DNA of 18,689 nt, from the NCBI GenBank assembly GCA_965653225.1, contig CBFGZI010000078.1:1-18689 (forward strand). Direction: 5' to 3'. The stretch is from JALZDI01 sp965653225 (GTDB lineage: Bacteria; Actinomycetota; Actinomycetes; Propionibacteriales; Nocardioidaceae). Positions within the stretch are counted from its first letter, which is position 1. Each line of letters opens with the position of its first letter. A model generated the notes under the pieces. That model was not told the origin of the DNA, did no database searches, and saw only the letters and a program-made list of their open reading frames with translations. Positions 7,224 through 15,385 of this stretch are shown in pieces. Made by a program: the position numbers and the translations under genes.

Positions 7224-7255
7224 CACTTTCCTCGGCCTATGAACCGAGGAAAGTG
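7224..7255. terminator. Perfect 12-bp hairpin between mshC and PAC2 gene
   Basis: CACTTTCCTCGG (7224-7235) and CCGAGGAAAGTG (7244-7255) form a 12-bp stem without mismatch around the loop CCTATGAA. It sits 69 bases after the mshC stop and 50 bases after the PAC2 stop on the other strand, so it could end transcription from both sides. It lacks a T-run. A protein-binding site or dispersed palindrome is possible. Confidence 0.65.
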
Positions 7256-7305
7256 ACGACACGCCATGGGAGGGCCCTGGGTGCGGGCGGCAGGCGAGAA
7301 CCCGA

Positions 7306-8169
7306 CTACTGCTCGGCCTGGCCGCCCTGGTGCCGGCGCTTGAGGTACCGCTCGAACTCCTTCGCGATCGCCTCTCCGCTCGCCTCCGGCAGGTCGGCGG
7401 CGTCGCGTGACTCCTCCAGGGCGCGGACGTACTCGGCGACCTCGGTGTCCTCGCGGGACAGCTCGTCGACACCGCGCTCCCAGGCGCGGGACTCCTCGGG
7501 CAGGTCGCCGAGCGGCACGGAGACCTCGAGCAGGTCCTCGATCTGCCCGAGCAGCGCCAGCGTGGCCTTGGGGCACGGGGGCTGCGCGACGTAGTGCGGC
7601 ACGGCCGCCCAGAACGACACCGCGGGCATCTCCAGCCGGTCGCAGGCGTCCTGGAACACCCCGACGATGCCGGTCGGGCCCTCGTACCGCGACTCCTGCA
7701 GCTTCAGCTGCTCCACCAGCTCGGGGTCGGTCGCGGTGCCGGTCACCGGGATCGGCCGGGTGTGCGGCGTGTCGGCCAGCAGCGCACCCAGCGTGACCAC
7801 CATCTCCACCCCGAGGTCGTCCGCGGTGGCCAGCAGCTGGGCGCAGAACTCGCGCCAGCGCATGTTCGGCTCGATGCCCCGCAGCAGGACCAGGTCGCGC
7901 TCGGAGCCCGGCGGCCGGCAGACCGCCAGCTGGGACGTGGGCCAGGTGATCTGCCTCTCGCCGTCCGGCCCGAGCGACACGGTGGGGCGGTTGACCTGGA
8001 AGTCGTAGAAGTCCTCCGGGTCGATCGCGGCCACGGTCTGGGCAGACCACTCCGAGATCAGATGGTCCACGGCGCTGGTCGCCGCCTCGCCGGCGTCATT
8101 CCACCCTTCGAAGGCGGCGATCATCACCGGGTCGACCAGCGGCGGCACCTCTTCGAGTTCGATCACCAT
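7306..8169 (-). CDS. PAC2 family protein (proteasome assembly chaperone-like)
   Basis: A 287-residue protein of the PAC2 family, related in fold to archaeal and eukaryotic proteasome-assembly chaperones; the mycobacterial relative is Rv2125. It begins with the family-typical segment MIAAFEGWNDAGEAA. The central FWAAVPHYVAQPPCPKATLAL region (about residues 206-226) is the other conserved block. The C-terminal portion is charged and predicted helical, ending KRRHQGGQAEQ. No catalytic motif is seen and the biochemical role in actinobacteria is not established to my knowledge. In mycobacteria this region lies not far from the proteasome/pupylation locus, which would make an assembly role attractive, but no proteasome gene is in this window. 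The ATG at 8169 is used; GTG at 8166, its second codon, is an alternative because a -10-like TAGGCT ends six bases before it. Confidence 0.85.
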   Translation of the reverse strand: MVIELEEVPPLVDPVMIAAFEGWNDAGEAATSAVDHLISEWSAQTVAAIDPEDFYDFQVNRPTVSLGPDGERQITWPTSQLAVCRPPGSERDLVLLRGIEPNMRWREFCAQLLATADDLGVEMVVTLGALLADTPHTRPIPVTGTATDPELVEQLKLQESRYEGPTGIVGVFQDACDRLEMPAVSFWAAVPHYVAQPPCPKATLALLGQIEDLLEVSVPLGDLPEESRAWERGVDELSREDTEVAEYVRALEESRDAADLPEASGEAIAKEFERYLKRRHQGGQAEQ

Positions 8170-8172
8170 ACG

Positions 8173-8178
8173 AGCCTA
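8173..8178 (-). promoter_or_regulatory. Candidate -10 box, PAC2 gene
   Basis: Reads TAGGCT on the minus strand, three bases before the annotated ATG and six before the GTG that follows it. It lies in the 166-base divergent region shared with metH. Confidence 0.4.
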
Positions 8179-8335
8179 CGGTGCAGCGGTGTGGCGGTCC
8201 CAGTAACGCGGCGGCACACCGTATCGTGGACACCCGTACCACAGCCTGGGACAGTTCGGGCCTTCTGGATGCGCCCCATACGCTGTCCTCGTCGCCGTCC
8301 TGGTCTGTCCGCGTCCCGTCGAGGAGCACGTCACC

Positions 8336-11300
8336 GTGAGCACTTCCGCCAGCAGCCTCCGCCGAGCGCTCGCCGAGCGCGTGGTCGTGGCCGACGGTGC
8401 GATGGGCACGAGCCTGCAGCAGTACGACCTGGACCTCGACGAGTTCGAGGGCCACGAGGGCTGCAACGAGATCCTGAACGTCACCCGGCCGGACGTGGTG
8501 GCCGAGATCCACGACTCGTTCCTCGAGGTGGGCGCCGACTGCGTCGGCACCAACACGTTCGGGTGCAACTTCGGCAACCTGGGCGAGTACGGCATCACCG
8601 ACCGCATCTACGAGCTCACCGTGGCCGGCACCCGGATCGCGCGGGAGCGCGCCGACGCCTGGGCCACCGCCGACCGACCCCGCTGGGTGCTCGGTTCGGT
8701 CGGCCCCGGCACCAAGCTGCCCACGCTGGGCCACGTCGACTTCGGCACCTTGCGCGACGCCTACCAGGAGGAGGTCCGCGGGCTGGTCGACGGCGGCGCC
8801 GACGCCGTCCTGGTCGAGACCGCGCAGGACCTGCTGCAGGCCAAGGCCGCGGTCATCGGCGCGCGCCGCGCCCTCACCGCAGCCGAGGCCGACCTGCCGC
8901 TGATCGTCAACGTCACGGTCGAGACCACCGGCACCATGCTGCTCGGCAGCGAGATCGGCGCCGCGCTCACCGCGCTGGAGCCGCTGGGCATCGACATGAT
9001 CGGGCTCAACTGCGCGACCGGGCCGACCGAGATGAGCGAGCACCTTCGCCACCTGTCCCGGCACGCGCGGGTCGCCGTCGGGTGCATGCCCAACGCCGGG
9101 CTGCCCCAGCTCACCGCCGACGGCGCGCACTACCCGCTGACGCCCGAGGAGCTGGCGCAGGCGCACGACACGTTCACCGCCGAGTACGGCCTGGCCCTGG
9201 TGGGCGGCTGCTGCGGCACCACGCCCGACCACATCCGCCTGGTGGTGGAGCGGGTCGGCGGCCGCGCTCTGGCTGCCCGCGAGCCGCAGCCCGAGGCCGG
9301 GGTGTCCTCGCTGTACCAGCACGTGCCGTTCCGGCAGGACACGGCGTACCTGTCCATCGGCGAGCGGACCAACGCCAACGGCAGCAAGGCCTTCCGCGAG
9401 GCCATGGTCGCGGAGCAGTGGGACGACTGCATCGAGATCGCCCGGGCCCAGATCCGCGACGGGTCGCACCTGCTGGACCTGTGCGTGGACTATGTCGGCC
9501 GCGACGGCGTGTCCGACATGCGCGAGCTCGCGTCGCGGCTGGCGACGTCGTCGACGCTGCCGATCGTGCTCGACTCCACCGAACCCGAGGTGGTGGTCGC
9601 CGGGCTGGAGCACCTCGCCGGGCGGTGCGTCATCAACTCGGTCAACTACGAGGACGGGGACGGACCCGACTCGCGCTTCGCCAAGGTGATGCCGCTGGTG
9701 CGCGAGCACGGCGCCGCCGTGGTCGCGCTGACCATCGACGAGGAGGGCCAGGCCCGCACCAAGGACTGGAAGGTGCGCGTCGCCTGCCGGCTGATCGAGG
9801 ACCTCACCGGTCACTACGGCATGCGAGTCCAGGACATCCTCGTCGACTGCCTCACCTTCCCGATCGCCACCGGCCAGGAGGAGACCCGCCGCGACGGCAT
9901 CGAGACCATCGAGGCGATCCGCGAGCTGAAGCGGCGCTACCCCGACGTGCAGACCACGCTCGGCGTCTCGAACATCTCCTTCGGCCTCAACCCGGCGGCA
10001 CGGATGGTGCTCAACTCGGTGTTCCTGCACGAGGCGGTCGAGGCGGGCCTCGACTCCGCGATCGTGCACGCCGCCAAGATCCTGCCGCTGTCGCGCATCC
10101 CCGACGAGCAGCGCGAGGTGGCGCTCGACCTGGTCTACGACCGGCGCCGCCCGGCCACCGACGACGAGGAGGCGTACGACCCGCTGCAGCGCATGCTCGA
10201 GGTCTTCTCCGGCGTCAGTGCCAAGGACGACCGCGAGACCCGTGCGGCCGAGCTGGCCGCGCTGCCTCTGAGCGAGCGGCTGCAGCGGCGCATCATCGAC
10301 GGCGAGCGCAACGGTCTCGAGGCCGACCTCGACGAGGCGCTGGACTCGGGCGTCGCGGCGCTCGACATCGTCAACGAGGACCTGCTGGCCGGCATGAAAG
10401 TCGTCGGCGACCTGTTCGGCAGCGGCGAGATGCAGCTGCCGTTCGTGCTGCAGTCGGCGGAGGTGATGAAGACCGCGGTCGCCTACCTCGAGCCGCACAT
10501 GGAGAAGCTCGAGGACGAGGCCGGCAAGGGCACGATCGTGCTCGCCACCGTCAAGGGCGACGTGCACGACATCGGCAAGAACCTCGTCGACATCATCATG
10601 AGCAACAACGGCTACACGGTGGTCAACCTCGGCATCAAGCAGCCGGTCAACGCGATCATCGAGGCGGCCGAGGAGAACCGGGCCGACGTGATCGGCATGT
10701 CCGGGCTGCTGGTGAAGAGCACCGTGGTGATGAAGGAGAACCTCGAGGAGCTCAACCAGCGCGGCATCGCCGACCAGTGGCCGATCCTGCTCGGCGGCGC
10801 GGCGCTCACCCGCGCCTACGTCGAGCAGGACCTGGGCGGGCTGTTCAAGGGCGAGGTGCGCTACGCGCGCGACGCCTTCGAGGGACTGCGGCTGATGGAC
10901 GCCGCGATGGCGGTCAAGCGCGGTGAGCCCGGCGCGGAGCTCCCGGCCCGCCGCCAGCGCCGGGTGAAGGCGAAGACGCCCGCCCGTCCCGGTGAGGGCA
11001 AGGAGGTCCCCGCCCGCTCCGACGTCGCCACCGACAACCCGGTGCCGACGCCGCCGTTCTGGGGCGACCGCATCGTGAAGGGCCTGCAGCTCGGTGACTT
11101 CGCCTCCTACCTCGACGAGCGGGCGACGTTCATGGGGCAGTGGGGGCTGAAGGGCTCCCGCGGCGGCAGCGGCCCCACGTACGAGGAGCTGGTGGAGTCG
11201 GAGGGCCGGCCCCGGCTGCGCGCCTGGCTGGACCGCATCAAGACCGAGGGGATCATGGAGCCCGCGGTCGTCTACGGCTACTGGCCCTGCTACAGCGAGA

Positions 11301-11842
11301 GCGACGACCTGGTCCTGCTCGACCCGGAGAAGCAGGGCGACGAGGTCGGCCGGTTCACGTTCCCGCGTCAGCAGCGCGACCGGTACCTGTGCCTCTCCGA
11401 CTTCTTCCGGCCCAAGGACTCCGGCGAGCTCGACGTGGTCGCCTTCCACCTGGTGACCATGGGGTCCAAGGTCAGCGAGGTGACCGCGGAGCTGTTCGAG
11501 AAGAACGCCTACCGCGACTACCTCGAGCTGCACGGCCTGTCGGTGCAGCTGACCGAGGCGCTGGCGGAGTACTGGCACGCCCGCGTCCGCAAGGAGCTCG
11601 GCGTGCAGGGGGAGGACTCCGACGACCTGGACCGGATCTTCCGGCAGGGATACCGCGGGTCGCGCTACTCCTTCGGCTACCCGGCCTGCCCCAACCTGGA
11701 GGACCGGCAGACGATCGTGCGGTTGCTGCGCCCCGAGCGCATCGGTGTGACGCTGTCCGAGGAGCTGCAGCTGCACCCCGAGCAGTCCACCGACGCGCTG
11801 ATCGCGCACCACCCCGAGGCGAAGTACTTCAACGCCCGATGA
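8336..11842 (+). CDS. metH: Cobalamin-dependent methionine synthase MetH
   Basis: A full-length, 1168-residue modular enzyme that transfers the methyl group of 5-methyltetrahydrofolate through cobalamin to homocysteine, giving methionine and tetrahydrofolate. The homocysteine-binding domain (about 1-310) has zinc ligands C226 (LNCATGP) and C292-C293 (GGCCGT). The pterin-binding domain (about 335-590) follows, beginning YLSIGERTNANGSKAF. The cobalamin-binding helical cap and Rossmann domain (about 640-870) has D742-x-H744-D-I-G-K, with H744 the lower-axial cobalt ligand. The C-terminal AdoMet reactivation domain (about 895-1165) has RGSRYSFGYPACPN. The GTG at 8336 has GAGGAG at 8321-8326. A basic, proline/alanine-rich linker at about 860-890 joins the last two modules. 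Its stop overlaps the next start (ATGA). No cobalamin riboswitch is recognisable in the 166-base upstream region. Confidence 0.97.
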   Translation: MSTSASSLRRALAERVVVADGAMGTSLQQYDLDLDEFEGHEGCNEILNVTRPDVVAEIHDSFLEVGADCVGTNTFGCNFGNLGEYGITDRIYELTVAGTRIARERADAWATADRPRWVLGSVGPGTKLPTLGHVDFGTLRDAYQEEVRGLVDGGADAVLVETAQDLLQAKAAVIGARRALTAAEADLPLIVNVTVETTGTMLLGSEIGAALTALEPLGIDMIGLNCATGPTEMSEHLRHLSRHARVAVGCMPNAGLPQLTADGAHYPLTPEELAQAHDTFTAEYGLALVGGCCGTTPDHIRLVVERVGGRALAAREPQPEAGVSSLYQHVPFRQDTAYLSIGERTNANGSKAFREAMVAEQWDDCIEIARAQIRDGSHLLDLCVDYVGRDGVSDMRELASRLATSSTLPIVLDSTEPEVVVAGLEHLAGRCVINSVNYEDGDGPDSRFAKVMPLVREHGAAVVALTIDEEGQARTKDWKVRVACRLIEDLTGHYGMRVQDILVDCLTFPIATGQEETRRDGIETIEAIRELKRRYPDVQTTLGVSNISFGLNPAARMVLNSVFLHEAVEAGLDSAIVHAAKILPLSRIPDEQREVALDLVYDRRRPATDDEEAYDPLQRMLEVFSGVSAKDDRETRAAELAALPLSERLQRRIIDGERNGLEADLDEALDSGVAALDIVNEDLLAGMKVVGDLFGSGEMQLPFVLQSAEVMKTAVAYLEPHMEKLEDEAGKGTIVLATVKGDVHDIGKNLVDIIMSNNGYTVVNLGIKQPVNAIIEAAEENRADVIGMSGLLVKSTVVMKENLEELNQRGIADQWPILLGGAALTRAYVEQDLGGLFKGEVRYARDAFEGLRLMDAAMAVKRGEPGAELPARRQRRVKAKTPARPGEGKEVPARSDVATDNPVPTPPFWGDRIVKGLQLGDFASYLDERATFMGQWGLKGSRGGSGPTYEELVESEGRPRLRAWLDRIKTEGIMEPAVVYGYWPCYSESDDLVLLDPEKQGDEVGRFTFPRQQRDRYLCLSDFFRPKDSGELDVVAFHLVTMGSKVSEVTAELFEKNAYRDYLELHGLSVQLTEALAEYWHARVRKELGVQGEDSDDLDRIFRQGYRGSRYSFGYPACPNLEDRQTIVRLLRPERIGVTLSEELQLHPEQSTDALIAHHPEAKYFNAR

Positions 11843-12525
11843 CCCGCCAGCACAGCCACTCCCTGCAGGCCGTGCTGTGGGACATGGACGGCACGCTGGT
11901 CGACACCGAGCCGCTGTGGATCGCCTCCGAGTACGAGCTGGCCGAACGGCACGGTGCCACCTGGAGCGAGGAGCATGCGCTCAACCTGGTGGGCTGGGAC
12001 CTGCTCGACTCGGGCCGCTACATCCGCGACCACATGCGCCTGGACATGCCGGCCGAGAAGGTCGTGGAGCTGATGCTGGACCGGGTGGTCGACGGTGTGC
12101 GCAGCGGCGTCGAGTACCGCCCCGGCGCACGGGAGCTGCTGGCCGAGCAGCGCGGTGCGGGCATACCGGCCGCGCTGGTGACGATGTCGTACCGCCGGCT
12201 GGCCGAGGCGGTCGTGGACGCGTTCCCCGCCGGCACGTTCGCGGCGGTCGTGGTCGGCGACGAGGTCACCAACGGCAAGCCGCACCCGGAGCCGTACCTC
12301 ACGGCGGCGGCACTGGTCGGAGCCGACCCGTCACGCTGCGTGGCGATCGAGGACTCGACCACGGGTGCCACGTCGGCCCAGGCGGCCGGCTGCCAGGTGC
12401 TCGCGGTGCCGAACCACGTGCCGGTGCCGCCGGCCGCCGGCCGCACGCTGGCGCCGACGTTGGAGGGCGTGCGTCTAGCCGACCTGGAGGCCTTGCTCGG
12501 CACCGTCGAGGCTCGCTCCGACTGA
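11839..12525 (+). CDS. HAD-superfamily hydrolase (beta-phosphoglucomutase/phosphatase-like)
   Basis: A 228-residue HAD hydrolase of subfamily IA. The four motifs are visible: I, D15-M-D17-G-T with the nucleophile and acid/base aspartates; II, T115 in ALVTMSYR; III, K147 in NGKPHPEPYL; and IV, E171-D172 in AIEDSTTGA. The helical cap covers about residues 25-95. The layout matches small-molecule phosphatases and phosphomutases that act on sugar phosphates or nucleotides; the substrate is not predictable. The start ATG overlaps the metH stop (ATGA at 11839-11842), so translation is coupled. This metH-HAD pairing may reflect only operon economy. The clear N-terminal hydrophobic strand before the nucleophile (QAVLWDMDGT) supports this start. 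Confidence 0.9.
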   Translation: MTRQHSHSLQAVLWDMDGTLVDTEPLWIASEYELAERHGATWSEEHALNLVGWDLLDSGRYIRDHMRLDMPAEKVVELMLDRVVDGVRSGVEYRPGARELLAEQRGAGIPAALVTMSYRRLAEAVVDAFPAGTFAAVVVGDEVTNGKPHPEPYLTAAALVGADPSRCVAIEDSTTGATSAQAAGCQVLAVPNHVPVPPAAGRTLAPTLEGVRLADLEALLGTVEARSD

Positions 12526-12711
12526 CCACATGCCGGGTCTGTGACGGATCGACGACTCTGGGTCGTTTGGTCGTGAGAAATTGTTGCCGTATTGCGACCC
12601 GCCGACGGCTCCGCGCGGGTGCACCCCGTGTTCCTGCGAGGTAGTGTCCACGAGGTTTCGTCCACATAGTGGTCCCCGACCTGCGGGATTGTGCGATCGA
12701 GAGGTGCAAAC
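12526..12711 (+). promoter_or_regulatory. Intergenic region with the importer operon promoter
   Basis: A 186-base gap that is visibly richer in A+T than its surroundings around 12566-12596, as expected for a regulatory region. A small hairpin, ACGAC (12552-12556) with GTCGT (12562-12566), follows the HAD gene and could help end its transcript. TAGTGT at 12642-12647 is the best -10 candidate for the ABC operon, without a convincing -35. A short inverted repeat CCAC-ATA-GTGG lies at 12662-12672 and could be part of an operator. The ribosome binding site of the next gene is GAGAGG at 12699-12704. Confidence 0.4.
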
Positions 12712-14283
12712 GTGTTGAGGAGACGACTGCTGGCCGTCGCCAGTGCCGGCGTCTTGGCGGCGTCGATGGCTGCCTGTGGAGGCGGCAGCTCCCAGAGCGG
12801 GAGCGTGGCGGGTGGGGGACCCGCGTGGATCCTGGGGACCACCGACACAGTGACGTCACTGGACCCGGCGGGATCGTACGACCTGGGCTCGTCGACGTTG
12901 CAGTACCAGATGTACCAGCAGCTGCTGACGGTTCCGGCGGGTCAGACCAAGCCCGTGGGCGACGCGGCCCAGTCGTGCAAGTACGACAACCCGACGACCT
13001 TCTCGTGCACCCTGCGTAAGGGCCTGAAGTTCTCCAACGGCGACGACCTGACCTCGTCCGACGTCAAGTTCAGCTTCGAGCGCAACCTGAAGATCGCCGA
13101 CCCCAGTGGCGCGTCGGTGCTGCTCGGGTCGCTGAAGTCGATCGACACGCCCGACCCGCAGACGGTGATCTTCCACCTGAACAAGCCCGACACCACGTTC
13201 CAGTACGTGTTGACCCACGCCTCGGCCGGTTCGATCGTCGACGAGCAGGTGTTCCCGGCGGACAAGCTGGTCTCCAACAACGAGGCCGTGGGCTCCGGGC
13301 CGTTCAACATGGTGCAGTACGAGGACGGAAACCAGGCCGTGCTGCAGAAGTCGGCGACGTACCAGGGCCCCCGAGAGGCCAAGTCGTCGCGGGTCTTCGT
13401 GAAGTACTACTCGGAGTCCTCGGCACTGAAGCTCGCCGTGCAGAACGGTGAGGTCGACGTCGCCTGGCGCACGCTCAGCCCCACCGACCTCAAGGACCTG
13501 TCCACCGACTCCAACGTCAACGTCATCAACGGCGCAGGCTCGGAGATCCGCTACTTCGTGTGGCAGCTCGGCACCAAGGTGGGCGGTTCGCTGCCGATCC
13601 GGCAGGCGGTGGCCCAGCTGATCAACCGTAACGCGATCGCGCAGCGTGCCTACGACGGCACGGTGGAGCCGCTGTACAGCATCGTTCCGCCCGGCTTCCC
13701 CGGCCAGGTCGATGCGTTCAAGAACCAGTACGGCAGCCCCAGCGTCGCCAAGGCCAAGGCGATCCTGCAGAAGGCCGGCGTCAAGACGCCGGTGAGCCTG
13801 ACCCTGGGCTACACCCCGTCGCACTACGGTCCGGCGTCGGTCGACGAGGCCACCGAGCTGCAGCGCCAGCTCAACGACTCCGGTCTGTTCAAGGTGCAGC
13901 TGAAGAGCGCGGAGTGGACGCAGTACCAGACGCTGTACAAGCAGAACGCGTACGACCTGTTCCAGCTGGGCTGGTTCCCCGACTTCCTGGACGCCGACAA
14001 CTACCTGTCGCCGTTCTTCGTCGACGGCGGGTTCTACGCCAACAACTACACCAACAAGACGATTAACCAGCTGGTGGCCAAGGAGCAGGGCACGAGCAAC
14101 GAGCAGGTGCGTCAGCAGGCGTTCGAGCAGATGCAGAACATCGTCGCCAAGGACGTGCCGCTCATCCCGAGCTGGGTCGGCAAGAACACCGCCGTCGCAG
14201 CCCCGGACATGCAGGGTGTTGAGCAGACGCTCGACCCAGCGTTTATCTTCCGTATGTGGACCGTCAGCAAGAACGCGAGCTGA
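12712..14283 (+). CDS. ABC importer substrate-binding lipoprotein (SBP family 5, peptide-type)
   Basis: A 523-residue extracytoplasmic solute-binding protein of the DppA/OppA type (SBP_bac_5), which captures oligopeptides or related solutes and delivers them to the permease. With the GTG start at 12712, residues 1-21 form a signal peptide with several arginines (MLRRRLLAVASAG). The lipobox is M-A-A-C22, and the low-complexity GGGSSQSGS follows. The mature part opens with DTVTSLDPAGSYDLGS and contains the typical RKGLKFSNGDDLTSSDVKFS (about 103-122) and QLGWFPDFLDADNYLSPF near 420. Six to eight bases upstream is GAGAGG, which supports this start over the in-frame GTG at 12691. It is the first gene of a complete ABC operon, followed by a strong hairpin. 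Peptide specificity is inferred; nickel, opine or oligosaccharide binding cannot be excluded. A Tat-type export cannot be ruled out. Confidence 0.92.
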   Translation: MLRRRLLAVASAGVLAASMAACGGGSSQSGSVAGGGPAWILGTTDTVTSLDPAGSYDLGSSTLQYQMYQQLLTVPAGQTKPVGDAAQSCKYDNPTTFSCTLRKGLKFSNGDDLTSSDVKFSFERNLKIADPSGASVLLGSLKSIDTPDPQTVIFHLNKPDTTFQYVLTHASAGSIVDEQVFPADKLVSNNEAVGSGPFNMVQYEDGNQAVLQKSATYQGPREAKSSRVFVKYYSESSALKLAVQNGEVDVAWRTLSPTDLKDLSTDSNVNVINGAGSEIRYFVWQLGTKVGGSLPIRQAVAQLINRNAIAQRAYDGTVEPLYSIVPPGFPGQVDAFKNQYGSPSVAKAKAILQKAGVKTPVSLTLGYTPSHYGPASVDEATELQRQLNDSGLFKVQLKSAEWTQYQTLYKQNAYDLFQLGWFPDFLDADNYLSPFFVDGGFYANNYTNKTINQLVAKEQGTSNEQVRQQAFEQMQNIVAKDVPLIPSWVGKNTAVAAPDMQGVEQTLDPAFIFRMWTVSKNAS

Positions 14284-14295
14284 CCTAACTGCATC

Positions 14296-14330
14296 AGGGG
14301 AGGGGGCGGCACGTTGCCGTCCCCTCCCCT
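14296..14330 (+). terminator. Intra-operon hairpin after binding-protein gene
   Basis: A 15-bp stem pairs 14296-14310 with 14316-14330 (ten pairs of AGGGGAGGGG with CCCCTCCCCT, one G-T pair, then CGGC with GCCG) around the loop ACGTT. It starts 13 bases after the stop codon and is followed by a modest T-rich stretch (CTGACTTTCT). It probably attenuates transcription into the permease genes and/or protects the mRNA 3' end of the binding protein. The permease ribosome binding site (AAAGGA at 14343-14348) lies outside it. Confidence 0.75.
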
Positions 14331-14355
14331 CTGACTTTCTGCAAAGGACAAGACG

Positions 14356-15384
14356 ATGGCGTCGCGCTCGGGTTCGCTCCCGCGCTACATCCTGCAGCGG
14401 GTACTACTGATCATCCCGATGGTGTGGGTTCTGCTCACCATGGTGTTCGTGCTGATGCGGGTCGCGCCCGGTGACCCGGTGTCGGCATCCCTCGGCGGTC
14501 GGCTCAGCGAGGCCGCGATGGACGAGCGCCGGCACGCGCTCGGGCTCGACCGGCCGCTGCTGACTCAGTACTTCGACTATCTCAGCGGGGTCGTCCGAGG
14601 TGACCTGGGTACGACGATCAGCGACCATCGGCCGATCACGAACATCCTGGTCGAGAACGGCGGCGCGACGCTCACGCTGACGGTGGCCGCGCTGATCATC
14701 TCGCTGACCATCGGCATCCCGCTCGGCCTGCTCGCGGGCCGCTTCCGTGACACCACCACCGACGTGGGCATCCGCGTGTTCGGCATCCTGACCTACGCCA
14801 CGCCGGTGTTCTTCACCGGGATCCTGGTGCAGCTGGCGGTCGCGAACTGGGGCGGGAGCTGGCCCACCGGCGGCCAGTCATCGCCGATCACGGAGTTCGA
14901 GGTGGTGCCGCGCACGCACATCCTGCTCGTCGACGCGATCCTGATGGGCGACTGGGGAGCGGTGACCGAGATCCTGCAGTACCTGTTGCTGCCGGCCGCC
15001 ACCCTCGCGCTGCTGATCTGCGGCATCTTCATCCGGCTCACCAGAGTCAACGTGCTGCAGACCCTGCAGGGCGACTACGTCGAGGCGGCTCGGGCGCGGG
15101 GAGTGCGGGAGTCGAAGGTGGTGCGCTCGCACGCCTTCCGCAACGCCCTCGTTCCCGTGGTCACGGTGATCGGGCTGCAGGTCGCGCTGCTGATGGCCGG
15201 TGCCGTGCTGACCGAGAGGACCTTCACCTGGCCCGGCATAGGCAACGAGCTGATCCAATACATCGAGCTGCGTGATTACGCCGCGGTACAGGGAATCATC
15301 ACGGTGTTCGCGCTGGTGGTGGTGGCGGTGAGCCTGATCATCGACATCGTCGCAGCGCTCATCGACCCGAGGGTGCGGTACTGA
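14356..15384 (+). CDS. ABC importer permease, DppB/OppB type
   Basis: A 342-residue integral membrane subunit of a type I peptide ABC importer. The family N-terminus, YILQRVLLIIPMVWVLLTMV, forms TM1 at about residues 14-34, followed by RVAPGDPV. Further membrane segments lie near 101-125, 137-160, 210-233, 268-290 and 313-335. The cytoplasmic EAA loop that contacts the ATPases begins at E243-A-A-R-A-R-G, with VPVVTVIGLQ downstream. The protein ends LIDPRVRY, as DppB proteins do. The ATG at 14356 has AAAGGA seven bases upstream. It follows the hairpin after the binding-protein gene and is separated by one base from the second permease. Confidence 0.94.
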   Translation: MASRSGSLPRYILQRVLLIIPMVWVLLTMVFVLMRVAPGDPVSASLGGRLSEAAMDERRHALGLDRPLLTQYFDYLSGVVRGDLGTTISDHRPITNILVENGGATLTLTVAALIISLTIGIPLGLLAGRFRDTTTDVGIRVFGILTYATPVFFTGILVQLAVANWGGSWPTGGQSSPITEFEVVPRTHILLVDAILMGDWGAVTEILQYLLLPAATLALLICGIFIRLTRVNVLQTLQGDYVEAARARGVRESKVVRSHAFRNALVPVVTVIGLQVALLMAGAVLTERTFTWPGIGNELIQYIELRDYAAVQGIITVFALVVVAVSLIIDIVAALIDPRVRY

Positions 15385-15385
15385 C

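Noticed and set aside
8170..8335. Cobalamin or SAM riboswitch upstream of metH
   Set aside because: I could not find a B12-box or a convincing multi-stem SAM aptamer in the 166 bases. Small complementary pieces (GTCCCAG/CTGGGAC) alone are not enough. An Infernal/Rfam search would decide.
7594..10926. A 1110-codon plus-strand open frame overlapping the PAC2 gene and metH
   Set aside because: The translation is dominated by R, G, A and P, no family is recognisable, and it conflicts with two well-supported genes.
8096..11812. A 1238-codon open frame antisense to metH
   Set aside because: It shadows the clearly conserved metH in the opposite strand. Its translation is a low-complexity mix of H, Q, V, R, D and L without recognisable motifs, typical of antisense frames in GC-rich coding DNA.
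12691..12714. GTG at 12691 as start of the binding-protein gene
   Set aside because: The in-frame GTG at 12712 has GAGAGG at proper spacing and gives a compact lipoprotein signal peptide (cysteine at 22); the upstream start has no ribosome binding site.
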